A stretch of DNA of 64,000 nucleotides, taken from JANOSH01 sp031415695 (GTDB lineage Bacteria > Actinomycetota > Acidimicrobiia > Acidimicrobiales > Ilumatobacteraceae). The stretch spans positions 248,001 to 312,000 of the forward strand of contig JANOSH010000061.1 in the NCBI GenBank assembly GCA_031415695.1. Direction: 5' to 3'. The position numbers and the translations under genes are program-made. Shown one piece after another: positions 1-8,369 of this stretch; positions within the stretch are counted from its first letter, which is position 1; every line of letters begins with the position of its first letter. The notes below the pieces were generated by a model that was given only the letters and a program-made list of their open reading frames with translations, did no database searches and was not told the DNA's origin.

Positions 1-1
1 C

Positions 2-475
2 CACGCCATCGAGCGGGGCGCGCCTGTGCTGGCGGTGTGCGCCGGGTTCCAAATCTTGGGTCACACGTTTCATGCCGGCGGCCGACAGGTTCCAGGCCTT
101 GGATTGCTCGACATAACGACGGCGCCAGGTACATCGCGCGCCGTGGGCGAGCTAGTGGCCAGCCCGGTAGGTCTCGGTCTGCCAGTGCTCACAGGATACG
201 AAAATCACGGTGGCCGAACCACCCTTGGCGACGGTGTCGAGCCGCTCGCCCGGGTAGTATCGGGCGTAGGCAACGGGGCAGGCGACGGTACCGAAGGCGC
301 CGTCGTGGGTCATACCATCGGCACGTATCTGCATGGCCCGGCCCTCGTACGAAACCCGGCGCTTGCTGATCTGCTGTTGTCGTGGGCTACAAACACGACG
401 CTCGACCCATTGGATGATCCAACCGTCGAGGCGTTGCGGGCCGAACGCCTCGCCCACCGCCTGAGGTGGGTTTAG
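2..475 (+). CDS. gatD: GatD-like glutamine amidotransferase, 3' part (lipid II isoglutaminyl synthase subunit)
   Basis: The 5' end lies outside the window, and the frame is open from base 2. The visible part is a class I glutamine amidotransferase domain of the CobB/CobQ type. The nucleophile cysteine sits in LAVCAGFQILG (Cys codon 38-40), and the histidine-bearing YLHGP segment is followed by NPALADLLL, a wording typical of GatD. GatD releases ammonia from glutamine for MurT, which amidates D-glutamate in lipid II of the cell wall. A murT gene would be expected upstream, outside the window. The stop overlaps the convergent peptidase gene by 4 bp. A cobyric-acid-synthase relative is the alternative, but the short C-terminus favours GatD. 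Confidence 0.8.
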   Translation, partial: HAIERGAPVLAVCAGFQILGHTFHAGGRQVPGLGLLDITTAPGTSRAVGELVASPVGLGLPVLTGYENHGGRTTLGDGVEPLARVVSGVGNGAGDGTEGAVVGHTIGTYLHGPALVRNPALADLLLSWATNTTLDPLDDPTVEALRAERLAHRLRWV

Positions 476-1437
476 ATAGCCCCCGAGAACGTATCGCAGG
501 CGTTCATGTTGCCTTGGCTGAGGCCAGTCTTGAACCACTTCATACGCTGGGCCGACGAACCGTGGGTCCAGCCTTCTTGGTTGATGCGACCCTGAAACTT
601 CTTCTGGATGAAGTCGTCGCCAACCCGCGCTGCCGCATCGATTCCGGCCGCGATGTCTTCGTCGGTGAGGTTCTTGATGAAGCCGTCCCGTTCGGCGTTG
701 GCGGCCCATACACCGGCGTAGCAGTCGGCCTGGAGCTCTAGGCGAACGGCTGCAGACTGCGGGCCGGTTTGGTCACGTGAGCGCTCGACCTGTGTAGTGG
801 TACCAAGCAGGTCCTGTACGTGATGACCATATTCGTGAGCGATGACATAGGCCTCGGCGAAGGGTCCGCCGATGGCTTCGAACTTGGTCCGAAGCTCGTC
901 GAAGAACGCAAGGTCGAGATAGATCTTCTCGTCGGCTGGGCAGTAGAACGGACCCATAGCACTGCTGGCAGCGCCGCAACCCGTATTCACACCATCGCGG
1001 AACATGACCGTTCGCGACGCCCGATACTCGAAGCGATTAGCGGGCAGTTCTTTCGCCCAGAAGTTTTGGATGGAGTTAACGTCGGCAACAATGCGGCATT
1101 CCTGCTTCGCGTTCGCGTCGGCTCCGGTTTGACAACTTGTGCTGATGGCCTCGTTGTCGACCGAACTCTCGGCTTGGATCTCTGAGCCGCCGTCGGGCAC
1201 CGCAATATTGCTCAACCCGCCGCCCCCACCGCCAGCGCATGCCTGGAACAGCACCATGCCGATGACGAGGAGCAAGCCGAGCCCGCCGCCGACCTTAGGA
1301 AGGCCCATGCTGCCGCCACCACCACCACCACCGGGGAAGCTCATGCCGCCCATGTTGGAACCGCCACCACCGCCACCCGACGATCGGCGATCTTCCACCT
1401 GTGACGTATCAAGCCGAGCTGACTCATCGAATTCCAT
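472..1437 (-). CDS. Neutral zinc metallopeptidase (PF04228, YpfJ/KPN_02809 type)
   Basis: A 321-residue protein. Residues 20-50 are a glycine-rich low-complexity stretch, followed by one hydrophobic segment (about 52-68) that should anchor it in the membrane. The catalytic domain follows, with the zinc motif HEYGH at residues 201-205 in the context YVIAHEYGHHVQ, as in the neutral zinc metallopeptidase family. Its physiological substrate is unknown. I chose the ATG at 1437 because a strong AAGGAAGG ribosome site lies just upstream. The reading frame stays open for 47 further codons upstream, but they look non-coding. The gene is divergent from the SDR gene at 1593. Confidence 0.85.
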   Translation of the reverse strand: MEFDESARLDTSQVEDRRSSGGGGGGSNMGGMSFPGGGGGGGSMGLPKVGGGLGLLLVIGMVLFQACAGGGGGGLSNIAVPDGGSEIQAESSVDNEAISTSCQTGADANAKQECRIVADVNSIQNFWAKELPANRFEYRASRTVMFRDGVNTGCGAASSAMGPFYCPADEKIYLDLAFFDELRTKFEAIGGPFAEAYVIAHEYGHHVQDLLGTTTQVERSRDQTGPQSAAVRLELQADCYAGVWAANAERDGFIKNLTDEDIAAGIDAAARVGDDFIQKKFQGRINQEGWTHGSSAQRMKWFKTGLSQGNMNACDTFSGAI

Positions 1438-1592
1438 TGGGTGACCTTCCTTTGAAACGGCAGCGGGCGCCGTTCCTGCTTCAAGACGATGTAGGGAGGC
1501 TAGCGGTCGCGACGTTGTTCGCTGCTCAGTCGAGCCAGACAACAGTCTTGCCCACTGATGCCACAGCCACAGGACCATGATTCGATTCGGAC

Positions 1593-2342
1593 ATGAACGA
1601 ATTCGTCGGCAAGGTTGTACTCATTAGTGGCGGAGCAAAGGCCCGCGGCCAGGGCGCGGCCGAGGGTCGCCTGCTATCGGCCCACGGAGCAACGGTGATA
1701 CTCGCCGACGTTATCGATGAAGAAGGCGAGCAGACAGCAGGCAGCATCGAACGCGCCGAGTACGCCCATCTCGATGTCACGTCCGAAGAAAACTGGGATG
1801 TGGTTGTCGGTGACATCATTGAGCGACACGGTCGCCTCGACGTCCTCGTAAACAACGCCGGCGTCGGAATGTTCGCCCGACTTGTCAACCTGTCGGTCGC
1901 CGACTGGGAACGAGTCATCGCCATCAATCAGACCGGAGTGATGCTCGGTATGCGTACTGGCGCCCGCGCCATGATCGCCACCGGCAACCCAGGGTCCATC
2001 ATTAACATCAGCTCGGTTGCTGGATTGGAAGGGCTTTTTGGTTCCATGGCCTACGGCGCATCGAAATGGGCGGTGCGTGGCATGACCAAGATCGCGGCCA
2101 AAGAGCTCGGTCGCCACGGAATTCGGGTCAACTCGGTGCACCCCGGATACATCGAAACCAACATGCTCACCGACAGCGCTCTCGGCGAGAATGGCAACTT
2201 CGACAAACTTGTTCGCCGCACGCCACTCGGTCGTGTTGGCCAGCCGTCCGAGATCGCGACCGTCGTGCATTTCTTAGCGAGCGACGCAGCAAGCTACGTG
2301 ACCGGCCAAGAGTTCGTGGTCGACGGCGGCACCCACGGCTAG
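1593..2342 (+). CDS. Short-chain dehydrogenase/reductase (3-alpha/20-beta-HSD-like)
   Basis: A 249-residue classical SDR, probably a soluble NAD(P)-dependent alcohol/ketone or steroid-type oxidoreductase. It shows the NNAG motif (VNNAGVG), the catalytic Ser region NISSVAG, the YGASK active-site motif and a C-terminal VTGQEFVVDGG. The N-terminal cofactor loop reads SGGAKARGQG instead of the usual TGxxxGxG, with an extra residue before the glycines. This recalls the lengthened loop of mycofactocin-coupled SDRs but is not identical to it. The substrate cannot be read from the sequence. The ApbE-like gene follows 9 bp downstream, so the two may be co-transcribed. Confidence 0.85.
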   Translation: MNEFVGKVVLISGGAKARGQGAAEGRLLSAHGATVILADVIDEEGEQTAGSIERAEYAHLDVTSEENWDVVVGDIIERHGRLDVLVNNAGVGMFARLVNLSVADWERVIAINQTGVMLGMRTGARAMIATGNPGSIINISSVAGLEGLFGSMAYGASKWAVRGMTKIAAKELGRHGIRVNSVHPGYIETNMLTDSALGENGNFDKLVRRTPLGRVGQPSEIATVVHFLASDAASYVTGQEFVVDGGTHG

Positions 2343-2351
2343 TGTCACCCC

Positions 2352-3002
2352 GTGCGTGAGGTTGTGCTTGTCTTTGATGTCGAGGTGGTTGTCGATGTTC
2401 GTCATCTCGACAACCGGCATCTGCTAGCCGTCAGGCACGCCATCGAATCGCTCAAGGCAATCGACGTCACCTTTGTAGATGGAACGCTTGTCCACGATCC
2501 TGGCGTCACCGTCGTCGCGACCGCAGCACGTGACATCGCCATGGACACCGGCTTCGAGATCCAAGACGGGTCGCTTATCCTGCCGTGGGCCATCGAGCGA
2601 GTGGCTATGAAACTCGAGTCGTCGGGCGCTCGCGATTACCTCATTACTGGCGGCGGGCATGTACTGAGCAGCGGCACCCCTACTACTAACGATGCACGTT
2701 GGCGAGTCGGTATTCCCGATGCTGTGCATGGCGGCCTCGTCACTGGGGTAGACGTGAATGATCATGCGGTAAGCACCGCTATCGGTAATGCCGATGAGCT
2801 CGCCCAGGTCACTGTTACTGGGCCCAGCCTCGTCTACGCCGCGGCATACGCCATCGCCGCACTATATCTTGGGATCCGCGGCATCAACTGGGTGAAAAGT
2901 CAACCAATGTACGGCGCGCATACCGTCACAAAAGACGGCGAACGTTTGTGGACACCGGAGTTCGACCGGGTTAAGGTCCCGACCGTAACAACGGCCTGGT
3001 GA
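2352..3002 (+). CDS. Short, degenerate ApbE-like (FAD:protein FMN transferase-like) protein
   Basis: A 216-residue protein with a GTG start 9 bp after the SDR gene. The order of motifs follows ApbE: VDGTLVHDP, then a helix leading into YLITGGGHVLSSG (ApbE's AGGD region), then WRVGIPD and a VNDHAVST segment. ApbE attaches FMN to threonine of redox subunits using FAD and Mg2+. Here the protein is about 100 residues shorter than usual, and neither the KG before the glycine block nor the HPxTG segment after the serine motif is recognisable. It may therefore be a diverged or non-catalytic homologue. Its 3' end overlaps the convergent MFS gene by 32 bp. Confidence 0.55.
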   Translation: MREVVLVFDVEVVVDVRHLDNRHLLAVRHAIESLKAIDVTFVDGTLVHDPGVTVVATAARDIAMDTGFEIQDGSLILPWAIERVAMKLESSGARDYLITGGGHVLSSGTPTTNDARWRVGIPDAVHGGLVTGVDVNDHAVSTAIGNADELAQVTVTGPSLVYAAAYAIAALYLGIRGINWVKSQPMYGAHTVTKDGERLWTPEFDRVKVPTVTTAW

Positions 3003-4197
3003 CTCGGCCTTTCAGCACAATCGCCGCTAGCACCATCAGGTAGGCTACGCCCGACGCCACCGTCGCCTGCCGTAGACCGACGCGGTCCGAAACGGCACCA
3101 ACGACAACCGAAGCCACCGGGTACACCAACCCGAGCACGGTGGTGTTCAACCCGATGACTCGACCGCGAAAATCGATAGGCGCGAAGCGCTGCCCGATAG
3201 CGCTGCAACCGCTGAGCACCATCAGGTACGACCCTCCAAGACCTACAAGAGCGACCACCGCAAACGGCGTGCTGGGAGCAAGTCCGTACAAAATTGTGGC
3301 AGCCGCTACCGCGCACATAGCCCCGAACAGCGATGCTCGATGCCCGTACCGACTGGTGAGCAAACCAAGCAGAAGCGCACCCGCAACTGCCCCGAGACCT
3401 TGCGCAGTAACAAGCGCTGACTGTGTTCGAGAGGTTCCTCGAAAAACCAACTTCGCCATGGCCGGGATGAGCGCAATAAATGCCGACCCGAACATCGTAT
3501 TGACTAACAATGCACTAAACGACAGGCGAAGCTCGGGGTGGCCACGCACGATGGTGACTGCGTTCAACATCGACTTCATCACGCCAGTGTTTTCGCCGAG
3601 CCGTGGTGCCGATGGCAAACGAACCATCGCCAACGCAAGCAGCACTGCGAGGAAACTGATCGTATTGACAGCCAATGCCCAGGCGACGCCACCGAGAGTA
3701 ATCACTAATCCGGCCGCCGCCGGGCCCAGCACCCGGCCAAGGTTCCAACTTGCTGACCCAAGACCCACCGCCGCCGTGAGTTCTTCGGGCGGTACAAGGT
3801 CACGCATAGCCGACGTATATGACGGCCACGACAACGCGCCAGCACAGCCCGTAACGAAGGACAATGCCGCAATCACGCCGGGGGCCAGGTTTCCGCCACG
3901 AGCAAGGACGGTAAGCACCCCGGCGACAACCAGCTGCACTGTCGTTGCCGCAATGACCACAGGCCGCCGAGAGAAGCGGTCGGCGACGACCCCACCAAAC
4001 GACGACAACAAACCGATCGGCAGAAAGCCTGCCGCCGCGACTACGCCTGACCAAACGCCACGCCGGGTCGTCTCGGCGACGAAATAGGTGAGCGCGACGC
4101 TCTCCATCCACGTACCAATGTTGGAGATGAAACTGCCCGCCCAATATGCCGCATAGCCGCGATGACGAAGGGGGTAGAACGGTGATCCGGCGCGCAT
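2971..4197 (-). CDS. MFS transporter (EntS/MFS_3-like exporter)
   Basis: A 408-residue integral membrane protein with about 12 hydrophobic segments. It starts with FYPLRHRGYAAYWAGSFISNIGTWMES, typical of the MFS_3/enterobactin-exporter branch, and the loop-2 signature reads VADRFSRRPV. It probably exports small molecules by proton antiport, with unknown substrate. I chose the ATG at 4197, where similarity to the family begins. The frame remains open to 4488, but that extension lacks membrane character and overlaps the divergent DedA gene. The C-terminus overlaps the ApbE-like gene. Confidence 0.85.
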   Translation of the reverse strand: MRAGSPFYPLRHRGYAAYWAGSFISNIGTWMESVALTYFVAETTRRGVWSGVVAAAGFLPIGLLSSFGGVVADRFSRRPVVIAATTVQLVVAGVLTVLARGGNLAPGVIAALSFVTGCAGALSWPSYTSAMRDLVPPEELTAAVGLGSASWNLGRVLGPAAAGLVITLGGVAWALAVNTISFLAVLLALAMVRLPSAPRLGENTGVMKSMLNAVTIVRGHPELRLSFSALLVNTMFGSAFIALIPAMAKLVFRGTSRTQSALVTAQGLGAVAGALLLGLLTSRYGHRASLFGAMCAVAAATILYGLAPSTPFAVVALVGLGGSYLMVLSGCSAIGQRFAPIDFRGRVIGLNTTVLGLVYPVASVVVGAVSDRVGLRQATVASGVAYLMVLAAIVLKGRVTRPLLRSGP

Positions 4198-4240
4198 GAT
4201 TGACCTACCAAGGTACAGCTGTATGTGAAAGGCTGCCCGA

Positions 4241-4888
4241 GTGTTGAGCTCCTCAGTGGTGGGATCGGTCGGATCAGGACAGGTTGTCGATTTCATCAAT
4301 CGGTTCACTGGACCGTGGCTGTATGTCGTCACATTCGTTATTACGTTCGCCGAGACGGGAACCATGTTCTTTCTCATCCCGGGCGAGATCGCGCTGCTTG
4401 TTGCGGGGGCGGCGGCTGGGGCAGGCGACCTCAACGTTGGGCTGTTGCTCGTGGTGGCCTGCGCCGCGGCTCTTCTCGGCGACTTCACCGGATTTCATCT
4501 TGGCGATCGATTTGGGCCACGCCTACAACGCAGTTGGCTCGGTCGCAAACTGGGCGAGGACAACTGGCACAAAGCACAATCAATGGTGCAACGCCGACCA
4601 TGGCTAGTCATCATCGTCGGTCGGTGGATCGGGTTCCTTCGGGCGATCATGCCCGCGTCGGTCGGCATGTCCGAAATGCCGTACCGCAAGTTCCTGGTCT
4701 GGGACGCAATTGGCGCTATCAGCTGGGCGAGTGTGTGCGTGATCGGCGGCTACAAGTTGGGGAGCAACTGGGAGAGTCTGGCCAACAACATTGGCAAGGC
4801 CAGCATTGCGTTGCTAGCGGTTGTGGCGGCTTTTATCGGGTTGTGGTTACTAAAGAAGAAGGTGATGGCAACACACGATCCGGCATGA
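4241..4888 (+). CDS. DedA-family membrane protein
   Basis: A 215-residue membrane protein of the DedA/SNARE-associated (PF09335) family, whose members act as lipid transporters or flippases and support membrane homeostasis. Family features are the early acidic stretch FAETGTMFFLIPGE, the HLGDRFG segment, the conserved arginine region VGRWIGFLRAIMPASVGMSEMPYRKF and a last transmembrane helix followed by LKKK. The GTG start at 4241 gives a normal length. The gene diverges from the MFS exporter and overlaps the convergent racemase-like gene by 56 bp at its 3' end. Confidence 0.88.
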   Translation: MLSSSVVGSVGSGQVVDFINRFTGPWLYVVTFVITFAETGTMFFLIPGEIALLVAGAAAGAGDLNVGLLLVVACAAALLGDFTGFHLGDRFGPRLQRSWLGRKLGEDNWHKAQSMVQRRPWLVIIVGRWIGFLRAIMPASVGMSEMPYRKFLVWDAIGAISWASVCVIGGYKLGSNWESLANNIGKASIALLAVVAAFIGLWLLKKKVMATHDPA

Positions 4889-5807
4889 CCCGTGTGAGTG
4901 GTGCTTGTACGTCGACCTCGTCGCCCGGTTCGGGGCACGGTTGACCGTCGGGAACGAAAAGCATCGATGTGTGCATATGCGACGATTCGTGAAGTGCCAC
5001 TCGTTGCCGAGCGAAGTGGAATGGGCTACGGCCGTCGGCCAATGGCGTGACGCCGTGCGCCGATCCGGCCGACACCATAACCAGGGATCCGGCTCCCGTG
5101 ACAGCAGCCTGCCGATAGCCCGCGGGCTCGCCAGCATCGATTCGACGAACCGCCACCACGTCGGCTGTCAGTTGAAGGTTCGACTTGTCGGCCAACCACA
5201 ATGACGTGCCGATGCGTTGGCGAATAGTGATGTCGGGATACGCAAGCCGAAACTCGGTTTCGTGTTCGACGCCGAGATGGCCAACGTACAACGTTGTTCC
5301 GGCCCGCAACCACGCCAACGTGTCGGCGACGATGGAGCTGTAGTCGCCGTCGAGCGGAAGGTGAAGCGAATAGCCGACAGGTTCACGGCCGAGGGCTTCA
5401 AGGACTGCGGGCAATTCATCAGCCGTAGCACCGTAGCGATTCATGGGGCTAGCCAGTTTCACTACGGCTCGACGAGGTAGCCGACTCTTGACCAGCACTT
5501 CGGCGTCTCGGCGCGAACCGACAGTGAAGATCGTGTCGCCCGAGGTCTCGACAAGCACTCCAGTCTCCGACGCAGCCACCGGTGTGAGCACCATGGCTTT
5601 CAGCCGTAAACCGGGAAGGTCGTCGAGTTCATGAATGGTTCCGACGGCCACCAGATCGGCTCCGAGCAACTGCGACACCTTGGCAAGCCGGATACGTCCG
5701 AATCCATACCCGTTGCCTTTGACCACCGGCACGAGTCGAGGGTGCTGTTCCCATACGGATCGAACCTGGTCTTCCCAGCCCGGTCCAATCCGCAACGTGA
5801 GTGCCAT
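4833..5807 (-). CDS. Alanine racemase-like PLP protein, catalytic Tyr apparently absent
   Basis: A 324-residue fold-type III PLP protein. Lys30 in PVVKGNGYGFG matches the PLP lysine of alanine racemase (usually VVKANAYGHG), and the C-terminal DEVDVQAPLTRVMPDRV fits its beta domain. True Alr enzymes interconvert L- and D-alanine with that lysine and a tyrosine in a VGYADG-like motif. Here the corresponding stretch reads VSAGSAHG, so by my hand alignment the tyrosine is replaced by Ser. The protein is also somewhat short for Alr. It may act on another amino acid or be a non-racemising PLP protein. Placing it near gatD in cell-wall metabolism is inference. Confidence 0.65.
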   Translation of the reverse strand: MALTLRIGPGWEDQVRSVWEQHPRLVPVVKGNGYGFGRIRLAKVSQLLGADLVAVGTIHELDDLPGLRLKAMVLTPVAASETGVLVETSGDTIFTVGSRRDAEVLVKSRLPRRAVVKLASPMNRYGATADELPAVLEALGREPVGYSLHLPLDGDYSSIVADTLAWLRAGTTLYVGHLGVEHETEFRLAYPDITIRQRIGTSLWLADKSNLQLTADVVAVRRIDAGEPAGYRQAAVTGAGSLVMVSAGSAHGVTPLADGRSPFHFARQRVALHESSHMHTSMLFVPDGQPCPEPGDEVDVQAPLTRVMPDRVLPSPSSLVTTTR

Positions 5808-5886
5808 TGAACGCCGAGGCTACTGTGCCACGGCCAACAGAGCCTTCGACCGTAATCCCGAGTTGTTTGATCGGGTTTGTCGACAT

Positions 5887-6405
5887 ATGATTGTTGTCAT
5901 GGTAATCTTCGGCTTTCCGAACCCTGTGAACGAAAAAGCGGCCCGCACCGTTGCTGCGGGTGTCGTACTGCAAGGCGTCGCTTTTGTCGTGTTCCGTCAG
6001 ACCTGGATGTTGTTTCCGTTGGCGTTCGGGTTTCTTGCCCGTGTGCTCACGGGGCCGAAGCTCAGCCCACTCGGCACCTTCGCCACACGGGTTGCTGCGC
6101 CTCGCCTGGGCGAGCCCAAGTTGGTCGCCGGCTCACCCAAACGCTTTGCCCAGGGTGTGGGGCTTGCGTTTTCGGGCGGAGCCCTGGCCGCCGTCGCCGC
6201 AGGCATGTCCACCCTCGCCGTGGTATTGATCGTCGGCTTGGTAATCGCTGCGTTCCTCGAAGCGGCATTTGCGTTTTGCCTCGGCTGCAGCGCGTTCGGT
6301 CAGCTCATGCGATGGGGGCTTATCCCCGACGACGTGTGCGCCGATTGCAACGACATCACCGCTCGGCTTGCTGCCCGTTCAGAGCTCGTGGGGTCGCGTT
6401 CGTAA
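5887..6405 (+). CDS. DUF4395 membrane protein
   Basis: A 172-residue protein with about four hydrophobic segments. The N-terminus FGFPNPVNEKAARTVAAGVV is the hallmark of DUF4395, whose function is unknown. Two cysteine pairs near the C-terminus (FCLGCSAFG and VCADCND) are striking and may bind metal or form redox-active thiols, since DUF4395 proteins are often found beside thioredoxin or rhodanese genes. The start may be the ATG at 5887 or the one 12 bp downstream. The 3' end overlaps the convergent mftF gene by 50 bp. Confidence 0.75.
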   Translation: MIVVMVIFGFPNPVNEKAARTVAAGVVLQGVAFVVFRQTWMLFPLAFGFLARVLTGPKLSPLGTFATRVAAPRLGEPKLVAGSPKRFAQGVGLAFSGGALAAVAAGMSTLAVVLIVGLVIAAFLEAAFAFCLGCSAFGQLMRWGLIPDDVCADCNDITARLAARSELVGSRS

Positions 6406-7684
6406 GGTCGGGAATGATCGGGGCCAGTGTCTGCTCGGCCAACATCCCCCGCCAGACCCCAGCACCATAGGCAGCATCGTCTGCGGCGCGCATGACCACG
6501 AATCGCAACGGGTCGAGGCTGCACCGCACGCGCCACCAGTCCATAAGCCCAGGGACGACAGCCGACACCAGCCAAAGTCGGCGGCCACGTCTTGTCAGTA
6601 ACAACAGCGGCCACCACACCCGCGTTGCCGCGCTAGCAAGTTGGCGGCCAGCGCCAAGGTTGCCGCGCGCTGCCAGCATGAACGCTTCGAACTTGGGTAC
6701 TCCCGACAACTTGCGGGGAAGCGCAGCAGCCGACCCCAGTCCCACCAGAACGCCGATGCCTGGATGTCCGACACATGCCGCGGCCCACGCCACGGCAGAC
6801 CACACGTTCATTCCAACCGGTGCCAGAAAGTTTCGATGACGGCGGGCCAATGGTGCCGCCGAACGTCCGTATCCGTAGCGCTGGCGAAGCAGTCCAGTGA
6901 CCTCGCGTCGGACGCTATGGGTGACCTCGCTGAGCGGTTCGTAGCGAACCTGATGACCAGCCGCGATGAGCCGCCAGATCAGGTCGACATCCTCCCCCGT
7001 GCCAAGCTTCGGATCGAAGCCTCCCACTGATTCGATCGCTTGCGCACGAGCGACTACCGCCGCAGTAGGGAGATAGCCAACTCGGGTGCGAGGCATGACG
7101 CGGGCAGGCTCGGTTCCTAAATCCAGTGGAGAACGTGCGGTGTCGTAGCGATCCAAAAACCGAAGACCAGGCGTTGCTCTCACTCTGGGCGCGACGAGTG
7201 CAACGGTGGGGTCGTCGAAGTGACCGAGCAAGGCGGCGAGCCAATCAGCTGGCAGCTGCACATCGGTGTCGACGAAGGCCACAAGGGGCGTCGTCACCAG
7301 CGCGAGGCCGGTCATGCGAGCCGCGCCCGGTCCCCCATTTATCGGTCGACGAACGTCGGCAGCGTCGAGCGCAATCGGCGACCCGTCATCGACAACAATC
7401 ACCGGGCCGACGTGGTTGGGCCGCGCAGGCTGACGTCCGAAAGCAGGCACCACGATCGTGACATCGCAAGGCTCGTGTGAACTCGACAGCCCAGGTTGCG
7501 GATGCAGGACCCCAGCATGGGTTAGCCGCACGATCAACGTGTTGGAAGCAACGTCGTCGCCACGTGCGATCGAGTCGAACATGGCGCTGCCTGGTGCCGT
7601 GAGGCGGAACAGTCGCAGCGGTGAGCCGCCCAGAAGCGCACCTGCGGGTAGACGGCGAACCGACGAGTCAATCTGGTAGCGCAT
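6356..7684 (-). CDS. mftF: Mycofactocin glycosyltransferase MftF
   Basis: A 442-residue family-2 glycosyltransferase that builds the beta-1,4-glucan tail of mycofactocin. The N-terminal 75 residues resemble the MftF lead domain (LPAGALLGGSPLRLFRL). Next come a GT2 fold with TIVVPAF, the nucleotide-sugar metal motif VDTDV, and GGFDPKLGTGEDVDL for the catalytic acid region. Hydrophobic helices lie in the C-terminal third. The ATG at 7684 is preceded by the 3' end of mftE with a 17-bp overlap, so the two genes are translationally linked. They form a pair separate from mftABC near 17 kb. Confidence 0.9.
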   Translation of the reverse strand: MRYQIDSSVRRLPAGALLGGSPLRLFRLTAPGSAMFDSIARGDDVASNTLIVRLTHAGVLHPQPGLSSSHEPCDVTIVVPAFGRQPARPNHVGPVIVVDDGSPIALDAADVRRPINGGPGAARMTGLALVTTPLVAFVDTDVQLPADWLAALLGHFDDPTVALVAPRVRATPGLRFLDRYDTARSPLDLGTEPARVMPRTRVGYLPTAAVVARAQAIESVGGFDPKLGTGEDVDLIWRLIAAGHQVRYEPLSEVTHSVRREVTGLLRQRYGYGRSAAPLARRHRNFLAPVGMNVWSAVAWAAACVGHPGIGVLVGLGSAAALPRKLSGVPKFEAFMLAARGNLGAGRQLASAATRVWWPLLLLTRRGRRLWLVSAVVPGLMDWWRVRCSLDPLRFVVMRAADDAAYGAGVWRGMLAEQTLAPIIPDLTNATPRALNGQQAER

Positions 7685-8315
7685 CGATTACCGCGATCAA
7701 ACTGCCCACGAGCGACGTGAGCAGCATTCGGCCCTCGCCGGCCGAGGCGCCCATCGGGTCGCCGAGAACTCCACTGGAGCTCACCGAACGTACGCCGCCC
7801 AATTGCATGCTCGGCATCAGCGACCACAAGGGAGCCACGTTGCCACGTTGTGCCTTGTCGAGCCGTACAAGCTGCGGCGCAATAGCGAGCATCAATGACG
7901 TTTCGGTGCGTCCGGCGTGAGCGTCACCGCCTGCCACGAGCGGAAACCAGTGCACACCGCCCACCTGTCGAAGAGCGGATGCATTGCCGCCGTGACCGTT
8001 CACGAGCACGACGTGACGAGCCCATTGCGAAGCCGACCGCACAATGCCGGCTAACGCCAGAGCGGTGGCATGGTTGCCCACCGAGATCAGACCGGGAAAC
8101 CCGGCATGTTCATCGGAGGCGCTAGCGGTCATCGTTGGTGCGACGACAACATCGACGCGCCGAGCGGCCGCTCCCATGGCAACCGCGTCGGCGATACGCG
8201 AGTCGGTATCGAGCGGCAGATGCGGCCCATGCTGTTCACATGACCCGATGGGAACCAGCACGACGACCCGCCGGCCCAACAGCTCGTGCGATGTCAGTTC
8301 GCCCAGTCGAGTCAC
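7668..8315 (-). CDS. mftE: Mycofactocin peptidase MftE (creatininase family)
   Basis: A 215-residue creatininase-family metallopeptidase. It shows the metal-binding motifs IGSCEQHGPHLPLDTD and VNGHGGN and an acidic HAGRTETS region. MftE cleaves the C-terminal Val-Tyr-derived unit from the MftA peptide after MftC has modified it. I set the start at the GTG at 8315, preceded by TTGGGGAT; the open frame extends far upstream but runs antisense through the SDR gene. It lies just upstream of mftF, overlapping it, and diverges from the SDR gene at 8370. Confidence 0.9.
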   Translation of the reverse strand: MTRLGELTSHELLGRRVVVLVPIGSCEQHGPHLPLDTDSRIADAVAMGAAARRVDVVVAPTMTASASDEHAGFPGLISVGNHATALALAGIVRSASQWARHVVLVNGHGGNASALRQVGGVHWFPLVAGGDAHAGRTETSLMLAIAPQLVRLDKAQRGNVAPLWSLMPSMQLGGVRSVSSSGVLGDPMGASAGEGRMLLTSLVGSLIAVIDALPD

Positions 8316-8369
8316 ATCCCCAAGGTACCTGGTGGGACTCCCGTCGGTTGCGCCCAGTAGCTTCCTGCC

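Noticed and set aside
1139..1444. Proline-rich plus-strand ORF
   Set aside because: It is the reverse complement of the glycine-rich segment of the zinc peptidase.
3140..4087. 315-codon plus-strand ORF
   Set aside because: Antisense shadow of the MFS exporter.
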